This document shows, in pieces, positions 1 through 7,412 of a stretch of DNA of 12,761 bases. Position numbers and translations under genes: made by a program. Under the pieces are notes generated by a model. The model was not told the DNA's origin. It saw nothing but the letters and a program-made list of their open reading frames with translations, and searched no databases. Location of the stretch: contig CATOKC010000099.1 in the NCBI GenBank assembly GCA_951800675.1, positions 1 through 12,761 on the forward strand, written 5' to 3'. Every line of letters starts with the position of its first letter. Position 1 is the stretch's first letter. Source of the stretch: an uncultured Oscillibacter sp. Lineage in GTDB: Bacteria; Bacillota_A; Clostridia; Oscillospirales; Oscillospiraceae.

Positions 1-3
1 TAA

Positions 4-1605
4 AAGTCACAGACCAACGATGGCAAGGAGCAGAAAGTCTCCGCTGACGGTCCCGCCAAGCCCGGCGAAGAACAGAAGCCCCCGGAGCCGGAGAAGGACC
101 CCAAACTGCGGTTCGTCAAGCTGTCTGATATCAAGCCCCTTTCCGGCACCTATGTCAAGGATACCCCCAGGAGCGACTACAGCGACCTAATCGCCAGCAT
201 CAAGGAACACGGCCTGGAGCAGCCGATTATCCTTCGTCAAGGTGAAAAAGGCGACTATCAGCTTGTGCATGGTTTCCACCGCTGCGAAGCCTTAAAACAG
301 GCCGGGATGCTGGAAATCCGCGCCGATGTCTACGCCATGAAATTGTCCGAGGCGTCGGATTACCGGAGAAATCGGGACAAGAACCCGCCTATTCCCGGCA
401 CCCTGATTTTGCCCTTCCCTACTCAGCAGCCCGAAAAAGCTGTTGACGGAGAAAAAGGTGAAAAGCCGCCCCTTGCCGCAGAGGCCCCCTCGGCTCCCGG
501 CACAGGTGAACCGGAGGCAAACCGCACTGCTGAAGGACCGAAAGGGTCCACCGTTACGCATATCTTTGATGATCGGCTGGACGCTCCCGGCGACAGCGAG
601 ATGCCCATCCCCAAAGAAGGCGAAGTGTACAGCCTTGCCCTTCATCCGGCCTACTTCCGGGATTTTCTGGATCACCCGTTTACCGTCAACCGGGAAACCC
701 AGGACTATCAAGAGCTGTTTGAATCCATTAAAACCTATGGCATCCGTGAGCCGATAAAATGCCGCCCTGGTCGTGACGGCGGCGTGGAGATTATTTCCGG
801 CCATCGTCGGCATGACATTGGTATGCAGCTCAACTACCCCATCCCTACCATTATCGAGCAAATTGGCGACGATGATGCGCAAATCCAATGCGTGGACGGC
901 AACCTCCACCGCAAAGATATTCCCCTCTCTGAATTGGCCAGAGCCGCTGAGATGAAAATGGATGCGCTGAAACGTAAGCAGGGCCGCCGCTCCAAGGCCG
1001 ATATCCTGTCCGGCAAAGAACCGATCAAGCGTTCTGACGAGTTAGTTGGCGAGGATTTAGGTATGAGCCGCGCCAGCGTCCAAAGGCTTGTCCGTGTCAA
1101 TCAGTTGGAAGAACCCTTGAAAAAGATGGTCGACAATAAGAAACTTTCGCTGGATACCGCCGAGCAAATTTCCCATCTGAAACCCGAGGAGCAGAAGCAA
1201 TTGGCGGACGCCATCGAAAAGGAGGGCGGCAAGGTCCCTTCCAAGTCTGAGGCTGTCAAGCTGAAAGAGGACAGCAAAGCCGGAAACCTGACCCCGGAGA
1301 AGATCGAAAAGGCCGTGGCCCCCACGAAGCGGGAAATGACTGTGGAGCTGAAGGTTTCCTTTACCGACGCTGAGCTGCGGCCCTATTTCCCGGCGAAGAC
1401 CACAACGCCGGGCGAGGCGAAAAAGGCCATGTTTGAGGGGCTTGCCCTCCGCCAGAAAGCCCTGGAGCGGCAGAAGGCCCAGGCTGCGGAAAAACAATCC
1501 GCCGGGCAGGATGGAAGGCCCAAAAAGCCTCCCTCCCCGACTGCGGGAAAGCAGAAACCCGAGAAGGACGGCAAACCCAAAAAGCCCCCCGCCCCGACGA
1601 GGTAA
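4..1605 (+). CDS. ParB/RepB/Spo0J-type protein with two ParB N-terminal domains, 5' end unresolved
   Basis: ParB-type proteins bind centromere-like DNA sites and act as CTP-dependent clamps in partition; some element-borne members act as regulators or nucleases. Two ParB N-terminal-like domains are visible. The first (about bases 106-390) has the SIKEHGLEQPIILR pattern and a degenerate GFHRCEA motif at 268-288. The second (about 625-920) has SIKTYGIREPIKCR and a conserved GHRR at 799-810. A helix-turn-helix (GEDLGMSRASVQRLVRVNQL) follows at about 1040-1101. The C-terminus is Lys/Pro-rich, with a near-repeated DGRPKKPPSPT / DGKPKKPPAPT, and ends in Arg. The start is a problem: an in-frame TAA lies at 1-3 and no ATG, GTG or TTG precedes GTG 265, which falls inside the first domain's GxHR motif and cannot be the functional start. 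The gene is therefore either broken or mis-sequenced at its left end. The family call is firm; the partner (a ParA) would lie outside the window. Confidence 0.85.
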   Translation, partial: KSQTNDGKEQKVSADGPAKPGEEQKPPEPEKDPKLRFVKLSDIKPLSGTYVKDTPRSDYSDLIASIKEHGLEQPIILRQGEKGDYQLVHGFHRCEALKQAGMLEIRADVYAMKLSEASDYRRNRDKNPPIPGTLILPFPTQQPEKAVDGEKGEKPPLAAEAPSAPGTGEPEANRTAEGPKGSTVTHIFDDRLDAPGDSEMPIPKEGEVYSLALHPAYFRDFLDHPFTVNRETQDYQELFESIKTYGIREPIKCRPGRDGGVEIISGHRRHDIGMQLNYPIPTIIEQIGDDDAQIQCVDGNLHRKDIPLSELARAAEMKMDALKRKQGRRSKADILSGKEPIKRSDELVGEDLGMSRASVQRLVRVNQLEEPLKKMVDNKKLSLDTAEQISHLKPEEQKQLADAIEKEGGKVPSKSEAVKLKEDSKAGNLTPEKIEKAVAPTKREMTVELKVSFTDAELRPYFPAKTTTPGEAKKAMFEGLALRQKALERQKAQAAEKQSAGQDGRPKKPPSPTAGKQKPEKDGKPKKPPAPTR

Positions 1606-1610
1606 GCACC

Positions 1611-1913
1611 ATGAAAAAGGAAAAGACCGTTGTCGAAGGTTACACCATCATCAAACAGGAGCAAGTTGGTGAAGCCATGGTTGTGCTGGGGCATAACCCT
1701 TCTTCCCCTTTAACGCCGTTTGTTACATGGAAAGCCTATGAACACGACAAGTTCAGGTCTTTTAATCATGGTCACTACTGCGCTACCCGTCAGGAGGCCA
1801 TGATCGATTACCACCAGCGGCTGTCGGAGGCGTGGGAGTATTACACCCCTGCCAAAAGCCACGAGAAAGGCAAAGCAAAAAAGCCCAGCCGCAGCGACCC
1901 TCCGGCGAGATAG
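1611..1913 (+). CDS. Small conserved-looking hypothetical protein (100 aa)
   Basis: I do not recognise a named family. The predicted protein has a compact core of about 75 residues (VVEGYTIIKQEQVGEAMVVL, then FVTWKAYEHDKF, a HGHYCATRQEA segment, and an amphipathic helix), followed by a Lys/Pro-rich tail ending PPAR. The Trp/Tyr/His-rich core looks like a folded small domain rather than a random frame. The gene starts 5 nt after the ParB-type gene, with a weak GAGGT ribosome binding site overlapping that gene's stop, and 9 nt separate it from the ArdC-like gene, so it is probably co-transcribed and translationally coupled. No signal peptide or membrane segment is visible. Function is unknown; the position next to ArdC suggests a small accessory gene of the maintenance/anti-defence block, which is inference. 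Confidence 0.75.
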   Translation: MKKEKTVVEGYTIIKQEQVGEAMVVLGHNPSSPLTPFVTWKAYEHDKFRSFNHGHYCATRQEAMIDYHQRLSEAWEYYTPAKSHEKGKAKKPSRSDPPAR

Positions 1914-1922
1914 GTACTTATC

Positions 1923-2918
1923 ATGAGCAGGCGAAAATACGATCCCGAAACATATCCGTCCCCAGCGGAACGGCTAAAGGCTGTCACCGATAAACTGGAG
2001 GCGGGCGTTTCCGAAGTGTTCCGAAGCGGTAAATACGAGAATTACCTGCGCACAATGTCCCAATTTCACAACTACAGCTTTGGTAATATCCTTCTGATCG
2101 CTATGCAATGTCCCAGCGCGTCCCATGTCGCCGGATTCAACGACTGGAAAAAGAAGTTTGAACGCCATGTCAAAAAAGGCGAGAAATCCATCAAAATTCT
2201 GGCTCCATGCTCTTTTTCGATGATGTTGGAAATGGAGATGCTGGACCCTGTTACACAGCAGCCCATTTTAGACGAGAATGGGAATCCCACGGTTAAACGT
2301 GTTCCGACAGGCGCTAATCGCTTTAAGGTTGTATCGGTGTATGACATTTCCCAAACCGAGGGGAAAGAACTTCCCGAAATCGCTGTGGAGCTGACCGACA
2401 ATGTAGAGCGGTATGAGGAAATTTTCACCGCATTAAAAAAAGCGTCTCCTTGTCCAGTTCAGTTTGGTGATCTTCCCGGTGAGGCAAAGGGCTGTTGTGA
2501 CTATGCGGGGAACCTCATTATTATTCAAAACGGTATGAGCGAGGCACAGACGTTAAAAACCATGGTCCATGAAATAGCCCACGCCAAACTTCATTCGGAG
2601 ATTTTCGGAGACGGTTTTTGCGGCGATACGCCCCGGAGTGTACGGGAAACCCGAGAGGTAGAAGCGGAAAGCGTCGCCTACGTCGTGTGTCAGCATTTTG
2701 GAATAGATACCTCTGATTACAGTTTTGGATATATTGCGGGCTGGAGCAGCGGAAAAGAGCTGGAAGAACTAAAGTCCTCTCTGAGCCGAATCCGCAACGC
2801 CGCCGCTGAACTGATTGAGGGTATCGAAGGGCCGACGCTGGAACGCGCAGAGGCGAGGCCCCGGAGAGCCTTGCCCCGCCGCTCTGTCCGTCAGAAGCGG
2901 CAACAGGCCGTGAGATAA
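1923..2918 (+). CDS. ArdC-like antirestriction protein: ssDNA-binding domain plus zinc metallopeptidase
   Basis: ArdC-type proteins bind single-stranded DNA through an N-terminal domain, carry a C-terminal metallopeptidase-like domain, and protect incoming conjugative DNA from restriction. Here residues about 14-100 match the ArdC N-terminal pattern (SGKYENYLRTMSQFHNYSFG, then NDWKKKFERHVKKGEKSI). Residues 216-220 are HEIAH, a classic HExxH zinc site, with a likely third ligand in EVEAES (about 246-251). The length of 331 aa fits the family. The tail is basic and ends KRQQAVR. The start ATG lies 9 nt after the previous stop with only a weak ribosome binding site, consistent with coupling. The stop codon overlaps the first copy of the 29-nt palindromic element. 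A diverged paralog lacking the metal site lies at 11791-12657. Confidence 0.88.
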   Translation: MSRRKYDPETYPSPAERLKAVTDKLEAGVSEVFRSGKYENYLRTMSQFHNYSFGNILLIAMQCPSASHVAGFNDWKKKFERHVKKGEKSIKILAPCSFSMMLEMEMLDPVTQQPILDENGNPTVKRVPTGANRFKVVSVYDISQTEGKELPEIAVELTDNVERYEEIFTALKKASPCPVQFGDLPGEAKGCCDYAGNLIIIQNGMSEAQTLKTMVHEIAHAKLHSEIFGDGFCGDTPRSVRETREVEAESVAYVVCQHFGIDTSDYSFGYIAGWSSGKELEELKSSLSRIRNAAAELIEGIEGPTLERAEARPRRALPRRSVRQKRQQAVR

Positions 2919-2946
2919 AATGCGTCTCAATTTGAGACGCATTTTT
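2918..2946 (+). repeat. 29-nt palindromic element, copy 1 (terminator-like)
   Basis: A perfect inverted repeat with 13-nt arms (AAATGCGTCTCAA and its complement) around one central T, followed by TTTTT at 2942-2946. As RNA it gives a stem of about 11 bp with an AATTT loop and a U-run, so it can work as an intrinsic terminator. The identical 29 nt recurs at 7485-7513 and, inverted, at 10696-10724. It begins within the ArdC-like stop codon and ends 20 nt before the methyltransferase ATG, leaving no room for a conventional promoter between the two. Confidence 0.9.
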
Positions 2947-2966
2947 CATTTGAGAAAAAGGAGGCG

Positions 2967-3728
2967 ATGAAAATTGCATTGGAGATAAACGATTTATACC
3001 TGGGGGACGGCATCATTGGTTTATGGTGCCTCCCCCAACATTCCGTAGATATGCTGCTGACAGACCCGCCCTACGGCACGACGAGGAATCCCTGGGATGT
3101 TCCGCTGCCTCTCCCGGAATTTTGGGAGGCCGTTCAATGGGCGGTTAAGCCAAACGGAGCGATTTTGCTATTTGCGCAATGCCCTTATGACAAAATTCTT
3201 GGAGCCTCCAATTTAAAAATGCTCCGGTATGAGTGGGTATGGATAAAGGGCGTAAGTACCGGATTTTTAAACGCACGGCGCACACCGCTGAAAAAAACGG
3301 AAAATATTCTTGTCTTTTATGACAAGCTCCCCGCCTACTATCCACAATTCACCGAGGGAAAGCCGTATCGCAAATACCAGAATAACATTGGATTAAGCCC
3401 CAACTATGGCAAGTTCAAGCGTGAGGGCAGTATATCGTCCGACGGGCGGCGGTTTCCGGTTAATGTACTGTACTTCACCCGTGAAGCCCATACCATCCAT
3501 CCCACACAAAAACCTGTTGCGTTGTGTGAATATCTGATTAGAACCTACACCCAGCCGGGAGAACTGGTAGCGGATATTTGCGCCGGGAGCGGCACGACCG
3601 CTGTTGCCGCCCTTCGCGCAGGACGGAATTTTATCTGTTTTGAAAATAACCCTCAAATCTACAACATGGCCATGGAACGGATTTCCGGGGTCATATCTGA
3701 CCTTCACGATGAGAGCGAATCAATTTAG
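2967..3728 (+). CDS. Orphan beta-class DNA methyltransferase (N6-adenine or N4-cytosine)
   Basis: S-adenosylmethionine-dependent DNA methyltransferase. Catalytic motif IV is TDPPYG at residues 32-37. The motif X region HPTQKP is at 178-183, followed by motif I DICAGSGTT at 203-211, which binds the cofactor. The order IV–X–I defines the beta class. At 253 aa it is short, with little space for a separate target-recognition domain (about residues 95-165). The DPPY tetrad is common to N6-adenine and some N4-cytosine enzymes, so the methylated base cannot be fixed from sequence. No restriction endonuclease is adjacent, so it is an orphan; together with the neighbouring ArdC-like gene this suggests protection of the element's DNA in a new host, which is inference. 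The ribosome binding site is AAGGAGG, with only about 2 nt before the ATG. Unlike most of its neighbours, the protein lacks a basic tail (it ends ESESI). Confidence 0.9.
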   Translation: MKIALEINDLYLGDGIIGLWCLPQHSVDMLLTDPPYGTTRNPWDVPLPLPEFWEAVQWAVKPNGAILLFAQCPYDKILGASNLKMLRYEWVWIKGVSTGFLNARRTPLKKTENILVFYDKLPAYYPQFTEGKPYRKYQNNIGLSPNYGKFKREGSISSDGRRFPVNVLYFTREAHTIHPTQKPVALCEYLIRTYTQPGELVADICAGSGTTAVAALRAGRNFICFENNPQIYNMAMERISGVISDLHDESESI

Positions 3729-3767
3729 GATGGAGTGATTGCTATTAGTACAGAAAACCGCCCGAAG
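3718..3767 (+). repeat. Duplicated leader/start sequence, copy A
   Basis: This stretch, covering the end of the methyltransferase gene and the start of the next ORF, resembles 4073-4120. Both begin AATCAAT, both carry TGGAGTGATT, ATTAGTAC and GAAAACCGC in the same order, and the central 31 nt (3731-3761 versus 4084-4114) differ at only three positions. The copies lie 353 nt apart, each at the start of an ORF. Confidence 0.85.
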
Positions 3768-4046
3768 CAATCTCCGGTGATGAAACTGGCGACTGAGGAA
3801 AAGCGACAAGCCATTTTAGGCGAAGTGCAGGCTACGCTCCAAATGCTGGCTGATACTGATTTAAAAATATACGGTGAAATATCAAGAGGAACTTTAGAAG
3901 CCGTTCAAATACAAGGTTTTGCCATAGAAAATGGTTCAGTAAAAAAGGCAAGCCCCCAAAAGCCCTCTGTCTGCGGCCAGCCTCATACTGCCAGAAAACA
4001 GCGCACACATCCCAAGAAGCGATCCAAGGGCGGCAAAATCCGCTGA
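3735..4046 (+). CDS. Hypothetical protein with duplicated leader and possible AUU start
   Basis: No family is recognised. The protein (103 aa from GTG 3735) begins MIAISTENRPKQ, has an alpha-helical middle (TEEKRQAILGEVQATLQMLA) and ends in a very basic tail (KKRSKGGKIR). Its first bases and leader match those of the next gene: 3731-3761 and 4084-4114 agree at 28 of 31 positions. The GTG lies inside the GGAGTGATT ribosome-binding sequence. By analogy with the gene at 5645, where GGAGTGATTC directly precedes an ATG, the real initiator may be the ATT at 3744, which would give a protein starting (M)STENRPK. It is probably co-transcribed with the methyltransferase, whose stop is 6 nt upstream of the GTG. 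The N-terminal similarity to the next protein fades after about 12 residues. Confidence 0.65.
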   Translation: MIAISTENRPKQSPVMKLATEEKRQAILGEVQATLQMLADTDLKIYGEISRGTLEAVQIQGFAIENGSVKKASPQKPSVCGQPHTARKQRTHPKKRSKGGKIR

Positions 4047-4072
4047 TATCTTCCACTTGCACGGCAAAAGCA

Positions 4073-4120
4073 AATCAATAGAATGGAGTGATTTTTATTA
4101 GTACGGAAAACCGCTTGAAA
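4073..4120 (+). repeat. Duplicated leader/start sequence, copy B
   Basis: Second copy of the leader/start sequence found at 3718-3767; it precedes and overlaps the ORF at 4088. Similarity starts at AATCAAT (4073) and fades after GAAAACCGC. In this copy the spacer before the ATT reads TTT instead of GCT. Confidence 0.85.
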
Positions 4121-5023
4121 GAAATTGCCGGGAATCTCAAACAAGATGTAAAGGAACTCTTGGACGAGAGCGCCCGCATTGTCACAGGAATGTTCAAGCA
4201 GGGCCTTTGTACTTCCAACGGCCTAAAAAAGTGCTGGGAATCCTTCACGCATGGGATGACCAGCTTTGTGAAATCCTTGAATGATCCCGACTTTTTCGCC
4301 CCCATGATCCTCCCGGAGCATCAGCCTCTTGTTACCGTAAAAGAAAGCAATTGTGAAGACCTCCCCGTAGGAACGCAGATGCCGCTATACGAGGCGGAGC
4401 AGCTAATTGAGGAATTGAATCAGGAGCGATGGGACTCTGGCGAATCGGCAGAGTGTGTAAACGTGGTCATTGACTACAGGATGGACAATGTACAGGACCG
4501 CTACTATCTCCCCCTGCTGATCGGGCCGGGTCAAGGCTCTATGCTGGCACAATTGCAGCATCGCGTAGAAGCCTTTTTAAAAAGCCCTGATACTGCGTGT
4601 CAAGACTTTTATACCGCCGCTCCCGGCCTGGGCGATCTACTGCATGAGCAGTTCGGGCCTCAACTCCAATCAGACCTTGAAAAGCTGGGGAACCGTGTTT
4701 TAAGGTATTTTCAACAGCATTGCACCATCTCACGCCTGGAACAACAATTTGAAACACAGGCCGCGGCTATGCCAGCCAAGGAGCAAAAGCGGTTTCAAGA
4801 ATCCGCTAAGAAGACCATCAAGGTTCTCCGCCGTGCCACGAATACCGGACAGGAACCCGAGGCCCCGCAGCGCGAGGCTGTCCCTTCCGCCCCGGACCGC
4901 CAGCGGGAACAGGATGGCCAGCAGCGGCCCCGGCAGTCTGTGAAGGTCCAGCTCCAGCAGATCAAAGAAGGCCAGTCCCATAAACCTGTCATTCGCAAAT
5001 CCCGGAAGGGTCCTCAGCGATAA
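4088..5023 (+). CDS. Unrecognised 311-aa protein with basic, Gln-rich C-terminal tail
   Basis: I cannot assign a family with confidence. From GTG 4088 the protein begins MIFISTENRLKE, has a helical N-terminal region (about 10-75), a central mixed alpha/beta region (about 95-180) containing LPVGTQMPLYEAEQLIEELN and VNVVIDYRMDNVQDRYYLPL, a helical region (about 185-260), and a Pro/Gln/Arg-rich linker leading to QSVKVQLQQIKEG and the tail RKSRKGPQR. The central part resembles small domains of large polyvalent proteins of mobile elements, but that is only an impression. The SVKxxL motif near the tail resembles the one near the end of PcfB (SVKGRL). The GTG has no separate ribosome binding site; an ATT at 4097, 8 nt after GGAG, is a plausible true start. 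No membrane segment is visible. It is co-directional with its neighbours. Confidence 0.75.
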   Translation: MIFISTENRLKEIAGNLKQDVKELLDESARIVTGMFKQGLCTSNGLKKCWESFTHGMTSFVKSLNDPDFFAPMILPEHQPLVTVKESNCEDLPVGTQMPLYEAEQLIEELNQERWDSGESAECVNVVIDYRMDNVQDRYYLPLLIGPGQGSMLAQLQHRVEAFLKSPDTACQDFYTAAPGLGDLLHEQFGPQLQSDLEKLGNRVLRYFQQHCTISRLEQQFETQAAAMPAKEQKRFQESAKKTIKVLRRATNTGQEPEAPQREAVPSAPDRQREQDGQQRPRQSVKVQLQQIKEGQSHKPVIRKSRKGPQR

Positions 5024-5035
5024 GGGAGACGTGAA

Positions 5036-5635
5036 ATGGGAAGACAAATCGAACTTCTTCCGTTTCTTAGCGGGATAGTAAAACAGACCGCCACGCATTA
5101 TGCTGAAGACTTCAAAATTGACACTATCCGCCTGAACGAGGCTATTTTCAAATCAAGGTTAGAGAGCCGTACCTTCCTCTGGATGGCCCGTCCCCTCGGG
5201 ACTCAGTTGGTTTTGGAGAGGAATGTTTTTCTCAAAGAAACCGATGACCATAGAATTTGGACACATTACGCCGATATGTCCGAAGGAATCCAGGCGTACC
5301 GTGTAGTTGTGCAGGGCGGCAACAGAGAAGGGCCGCTGGGAACCGTCCGTAAGCTGAACTACCCGGAACAGGTCAAGCGGGTTATGGCAAATGCCCTTCA
5401 TGCCGAGAGGATCGAATTTACTTACCCGTCAGGTGAGAGGCGTGGGATTGCGATAGAAAAATATAGGCAGGAACGGGAGTGGCTTTTTTACAAGTACGGT
5501 ATGCCCTGCCACACCCTTTATTGTCCCCATGACGAAAATGAGCTGCAATGCGTACTGGCGGCGGAACAACTCTGCCAGAAAAAACGGCAGACTAAGGCAA
5601 AAAAGAAGCCGCCCAAAGGTCCGTCGAGAGAATAG
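5036..5635 (+). CDS. Hypothetical protein (199 aa)
   Basis: No named family is recognised. The predicted protein looks like a soluble globular domain (about residues 15-175), with SRTFLWMARPLGTQL, WTHYADMSEGIQAYRVVVQG and LNYPEQVKRVMANAL as its most structured-looking stretches, then YRQEREWLFYKYGMP, two Cys (about 158 and 164) near a His, and a Lys/Pro-rich tail ending KGPSRE. The ATG is preceded by AAGGGAG at good spacing, and the ribosome binding site overlaps the preceding gene's stop region (13-nt spacing between genes), so coupling is likely. Its place between the methyltransferase and the candidate oriT suggests an element-maintenance or early-transfer role, but nothing in the sequence shows a reaction. 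Confidence 0.75.
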   Translation: MGRQIELLPFLSGIVKQTATHYAEDFKIDTIRLNEAIFKSRLESRTFLWMARPLGTQLVLERNVFLKETDDHRIWTHYADMSEGIQAYRVVVQGGNREGPLGTVRKLNYPEQVKRVMANALHAERIEFTYPSGERRGIAIEKYRQEREWLFYKYGMPCHTLYCPHDENELQCVLAAEQLCQKKRQTKAKKKPPKGPSRE

Positions 5636-5644
5636 GAGTGATTC

Positions 5645-6556
5645 ATGGAGAAGCGAAGTTTTTACAGAGTATATGGCTTTAAAGACAAACTAACCGAGGG
5701 CGCAAAGCTCCATCTAGAACATACCGTTGAGTATGATCACTTTTACAGAGATGTCCCCGAAATGGCGGAGCTGACTATATTGCCGGAGGCGGAATTAGTC
5801 AAAAAGCGCAAGGCCAGCGTGAAACTGGAAAAGGATATTTACGCCAAGATGCAGAACACCATCAAAGAGTGGGAGAAGCAGGCGGCGCAGACCCTTCTGC
5901 TGGATAAAGCTCTTGAATATGTGCGGACTCCGGAGGTAAAGCACACTTCTAATGAGTGGAAACGGCGAGAAGACGGAAGCTGGGTAATCAGTAATCTTGT
6001 CTACAAAATGTCATATGAGCTAAAGGAGGATACCGAAGGGGACAAAAAAGGAACGTGGCTGGTTTCATGGAAGTTAGAAATGAATCGTCCTCCCCGACCT
6101 TCTACTGAGAAAATGTTTTACCCCGGCGACTCCACCGTGGCAGAGCAAAGAAAGAAACGTTACGACACCTTTGATACCGCACAACGATATATTCAAGGTC
6201 GTTTTGACCTGTATACTCCGTTATTCTCAGAACTTTGCCCGCCCATCCCGGATAAATTCAAGGATATCTTTCGGATCAATGGTTCTCTCCTCCCCGGCTA
6301 TACCATCGCACCGCCAGAAAAAGCAGGCCCGGACAAGGAAACAGTGGACGCCCTGCTAAACTGCCTGGGGGATGAAGATATCGCCGTCCCGGAGGCCCTC
6401 GTCCCAGGTACTCAGCCGCAGGATGCCGAACAGCCAGCGGCTGTCCAGAAGGTTTCTGAATCTGATAAGCCCCCCGCTCCATTCAAGCCCAAGTCTGTCC
6501 GCAAAAATGTGAAGAAGGCCAGCCGCAAGAAAAAGCGCACAACACCGGAAAGATGA
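5645..6556 (+). CDS. Unknown protein, tandem paralog 1 of 2
   Basis: Not a family I recognise. The protein (303 aa) has an N-terminal region, a helical segment (about 55-95), then a conserved block shared with the next gene. It contains ALEYVRTPEVKHTSNEW at about 96-112, ISNLVYKMSYEL at about 122-133, WLVSWKLEMNRPPRP at about 145-159, and GRFDLYTPLFSELCPPIPDK at about 190-210, followed by INGSLLPGYTI. After DKETVDALLNCLGDEDI comes a Pro/Ala-rich linker and a strongly basic tail (SVRKNVKKASRKKKRTTPER). The ATG is well placed after AGGAGTGATTC, which overlaps the upstream stop. No enzyme motif, signal peptide or membrane helix is visible. It is probably part of a co-transcribed run ending at 7390. 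Confidence 0.8.
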   Translation: MEKRSFYRVYGFKDKLTEGAKLHLEHTVEYDHFYRDVPEMAELTILPEAELVKKRKASVKLEKDIYAKMQNTIKEWEKQAAQTLLLDKALEYVRTPEVKHTSNEWKRREDGSWVISNLVYKMSYELKEDTEGDKKGTWLVSWKLEMNRPPRPSTEKMFYPGDSTVAEQRKKRYDTFDTAQRYIQGRFDLYTPLFSELCPPIPDKFKDIFRINGSLLPGYTIAPPEKAGPDKETVDALLNCLGDEDIAVPEALVPGTQPQDAEQPAAVQKVSESDKPPAPFKPKSVRKNVKKASRKKKRTTPER

Positions 6557-6574
6557 CGACAAGGAAGTGTTTGG

Positions 6575-7390
6575 ATGGTATTTATTCCTAGCCAAGAGCT
6601 TAGAATTACACGTTATCCCTGCCTCAATGAAGAAAATTTGAATATTTCAGAGCTGGTTAAATCCTCTTTGGCGGAGTTGATAGAAGAAGAAAGCGCCAGC
6701 GTTAAAAAGGAGGAAGAACTTCGCAAAAAAATAGAAGATGCGGTTGCCGAGTGGGAAACACAGGCGAAAGAAACTATCCGGCTGAGAAAGGCGCAGGAGT
6801 ATTTAAGGACTCTGCCTGTCGAACACACATCTAATCAGTGGGTAGAAGATGGAATTAACAAATATGCAATAAGCAACATGGTCTACAAAATGACTTGTAG
6901 CGTTAGCAAAAATACCATACGGTATGGAAAGGGCAAAATTCCCACTACGCGTTGGCAAGTATCTTGGAGCCTCATGTTTAATTCGCCTCGTAAACCAATG
7001 GATTACCGATCTGGATGGCAAATCGCAGGGCAACACGATAAATGCTATATGGATAAGGCCGAAATGGAGAAATATCTCCGGGGACGCATAAAGGCATACT
7101 CACACCTGTTTACAGAAATCTCTCCGCCTATTCCAAAAAAAGATCAAAAACATTTTCTCATTAACGGCACACTGTTTAAAGGCTATACTGTCGAATCCCC
7201 GGAGCTGTTCGAGCCAGACAAAGAGCAAGTGGATGATTTACTGTCCCTTCTGTTGGAGGAGGACATCAGCGGCAAAGCCCTGGAACCGCCCCCGGCCCAG
7301 CCGGAGGAAAAGACCCCGGAGGCCGTCTGGAGCAAGAACCGCCGACAGCGCCAGAGAAGCGGCAAAACGCCACAGCCTCCGGCAAGGTGA
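6575..7390 (+). CDS. Unknown protein, tandem paralog 2 of 2
   Basis: A diverged duplicate of the preceding gene: WETQAKETIRLRKAQEYLRT, VEHTSNQW, ISNMVYKM, WQVSWSLMFNSPRKP, GRIKAYSHLFTEISPPIP, INGTLFKGYTV and DKEQVDDLLSLLLEEDI align in order with blocks in the protein at 5645-6556. It is shorter at the N-terminus (271 aa) and its body is visibly more AT-rich than its 3' end, where a GC-rich Pro/Glu linker leads to the basic tail SGKTPQPPAR. The ATG at 6575 has AAGGA about 9 nt upstream. The stop codon overlaps the first hairpin of the candidate oriT region. The conserved positions shared by the two copies (HTSNxW, ISNxVYKM, PPIPxK) probably mark the fold or active surface. Function is unknown. 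Confidence 0.8.
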   Translation: MVFIPSQELRITRYPCLNEENLNISELVKSSLAELIEEESASVKKEEELRKKIEDAVAEWETQAKETIRLRKAQEYLRTLPVEHTSNQWVEDGINKYAISNMVYKMTCSVSKNTIRYGKGKIPTTRWQVSWSLMFNSPRKPMDYRSGWQIAGQHDKCYMDKAEMEKYLRGRIKAYSHLFTEISPPIPKKDQKHFLINGTLFKGYTVESPELFEPDKEQVDDLLSLLLEEDISGKALEPPPAQPEEKTPEAVWSKNRRQRQRSGKTPQPPAR

Positions 7391-7412
7391 CAGCGGCGTT
7401 TTCGCCGCTGTC
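7389..7412 (+). terminator. GC-rich hairpin after the unknown-gene operon
   Basis: A perfect 10-bp stem, GACAGCGGCG / CGCCGCTGTC, with a TTTT loop, begins in the stop codon of the gene ending at 7390. Only TT follows the stem, so it is a weak intrinsic terminator at best; it may instead, or also, be one arm system of the candidate oriT. The 29-nt palindrome at 7485 would supply the stronger terminator. Confidence 0.5.

Noticed and set aside
292..909. Minus-strand ORF of 205 aa opposite the ParB-type gene
   Set aside because: It is the shadow of the strongly supported + strand ParB frame, with no ribosome binding site and no domain-like pattern.
2967..3728. A restriction-modification system with the methyltransferase
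   Set aside because: No neighbouring ORF shows an endonuclease motif I can recognise, so the methyltransferase is called an orphan.
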